Positions 24,680 through 25,324 of a stretch of DNA of 25,324 bases are shown here, in pieces. The DNA is from Bacillota bacterium (GTDB lineage: Bacteria > Bacillota > Clostridia > Lachnospirales > Lachnospiraceae). Position numbers and translations under genes: made by a program. Below the pieces are notes generated by a model, which saw only the letters and a program-made list of their open reading frames with translations, was not told the DNA's origin and did no database searches. The DNA lies in contig JAEWHU010000040.1 in NCBI GenBank assembly GCA_023387635.1, positions 1 through 25,324 of the forward strand, written 5' to 3'. The first letter of the stretch is position 1. The number at the start of each line of letters is the position of its first letter.

Positions 24680-25324
24680 ATGGAGATTAGCATATTTAAA
24701 CTGATTAAAAACCTAATGGATGCACAGGGTATAGATACTCATTATTTAACTCCACCTTATGAGAATATTGAGAAATTCGATGGTGGAATCAGGAAACAAA
24801 TTTTTGTGAATATGGACTATTGTGACATGATTAGACATTTTGAGAATAATTGTACATATAATAGTATTTATATGGTAAGAGATCAGTTTGCTGTTCATTA
24901 TATTTTGTTTAAAATTCCAAAAGACAATGAAGAGAGTGAAAAATCCGAATATATAATAATTGGTCCCTATATACTCGGAGATGATAAACCTGTTACAACA
25001 AAAGTAATAGAAGAAAATGGACTTCTGCTTAGTCAGATACCCGAGTTGCAGGAATATTACGATGGAACACCAGTGGTTGCAGCGAAAGATATCTTAGAAT
25101 CTATGATATTTGCATTGATTCAGACCTTTTTTAGTGATATAAATTATAAATTAGATAGAACGGATGTGAATCTGTTTAAGTCGCAGGACATGGCAGAATT
25201 TAGAGTTGATAATGAAAGAAAATTCTCAATGGCAATGATAGAGGAGCGCTATCAATACGAAGATGAAATGCTAGAAGCCATTGAACAGGGTGATTATACC
25301 AAGGCAATTTTAGCAAATAATCCG
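24680..25324 (+). CDS. AraC-type transcriptional regulator, N-terminal part (cut by window end)
   Basis: 215 codons are open to the last base with no stop, so the gene continues beyond the window. The ATG at 24680 has GGAG 7 bases ahead. The visible part lacks membrane segments and reads as the N-terminal sensing region of the long AraC regulators common in Lachnospiraceae: NSIYMVRDQFAVHYILFKIP, then YIIIGPYILGD, then FSMAMIEERYQYEDEMLEAIEQGDY, which normally leads into a two-helix-turn-helix DNA-binding domain about 100 residues later. That domain is not in the window, so the call rests on the N-terminal pattern. It may be a second regulator of the sugar operon or the first gene of the next locus. 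Confidence 0.7.
   Translation, partial: MEISIFKLIKNLMDAQGIDTHYLTPPYENIEKFDGGIRKQIFVNMDYCDMIRHFENNCTYNSIYMVRDQFAVHYILFKIPKDNEESEKSEYIIIGPYILGDDKPVTTKVIEENGLLLSQIPELQEYYDGTPVVAAKDILESMIFALIQTFFSDINYKLDRTDVNLFKSQDMAEFRVDNERKFSMAMIEERYQYEDEMLEAIEQGDYTKAILANNP

Noticed and set aside
1..25324. CRISPR arrays, tRNA or rRNA genes, prophage structural genes.
   Set aside because: No regularly spaced repeats, no tRNA- or rRNA-like sequence and no phage morphogenesis genes were seen on reading both strands.

Overview
The window is about 25 kb of AT-rich DNA with almost every gene on the + strand, strong AGGAGG-type ribosome binding sites and hairpin-plus-T-run terminators. It carries an Agr-type signalling cassette, a binding-protein sugar importer of the LplB/YtcP/YtcQ type without its own ATPase, AraC regulators and intracellular glycoside hydrolases. 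Together these point to an anaerobic low-GC Firmicute, most likely a plant-polysaccharide-using Lachnospiraceae/Clostridium relative. That assignment is an inference from gene content only.

Layout. (1) 1-914: the end of an ABC exporter, made of a permease tail and a LolD/MacB-like ATPase, closed by a terminator. (2) 1255-3250: a LytTR response regulator and an AgrC-like histidine kinase, overlapping by 14 bp and closed by a second terminator. (3) 3433-6250: a 52-residue AgrD-like cyclic-peptide precursor missing from a naive reading because its start lies inside a longer ORF, then a secreted propeller plus NlpC/P60-like protein, then a lipoprotein sharing the propeller-like N-terminal region; a strong terminator follows. 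No agrB gene is in the window. (4) 6601-7952: decayed DNA. A DUF2971 fragment is joined to a truncated histidine kinase, which is itself interrupted by a ~263-bp MITE-like insertion between 11-bp direct repeats and carries two further frameshifts. (5) 8109-11624: an accessory run of a pRiA4b ORF-3-like protein, an MFS transporter, an ASCH protein and a GNAT acetyltransferase, ending at a terminator. (6) 12010-13248: an OFA-type MFS transporter with a TTG start. (7) 13506-24340: an AraC regulator followed by a carbohydrate-use operon with a consensus promoter: two ABC permeases, a solute-binding lipoprotein, a GH120-like enzyme, a GH43 enzyme and a GH31 enzyme. (8) 24680-25324: the start of a second AraC-type regulator, cut by the window end.

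How the parts work together. In the agr-like region the sensor and regulator form one transcription unit, and the signal precursor appears to sit in a separate unit with two exported proteins, so the peptide may be co-produced with what it controls. In the sugar operon, oligosaccharides would be captured by the lipoprotein, imported by the two permeases powered by an ATPase encoded elsewhere (MsmX-like), and then cut in the cytoplasm: none of the three glycosidases has a signal peptide. The enzyme set (GH120-like, GH43, GH31) fits xylose- and arabinose-containing oligosaccharides from arabinoxylan or xyloglucan, though the exact substrate is not readable from sequence.

Most notable: the agrD-effector unit lacking agrB; the GH120-like protein that keeps both expected catalytic acids; and the kinase pseudogene whose reading frame is exactly restored when the MITE-like insert is removed.
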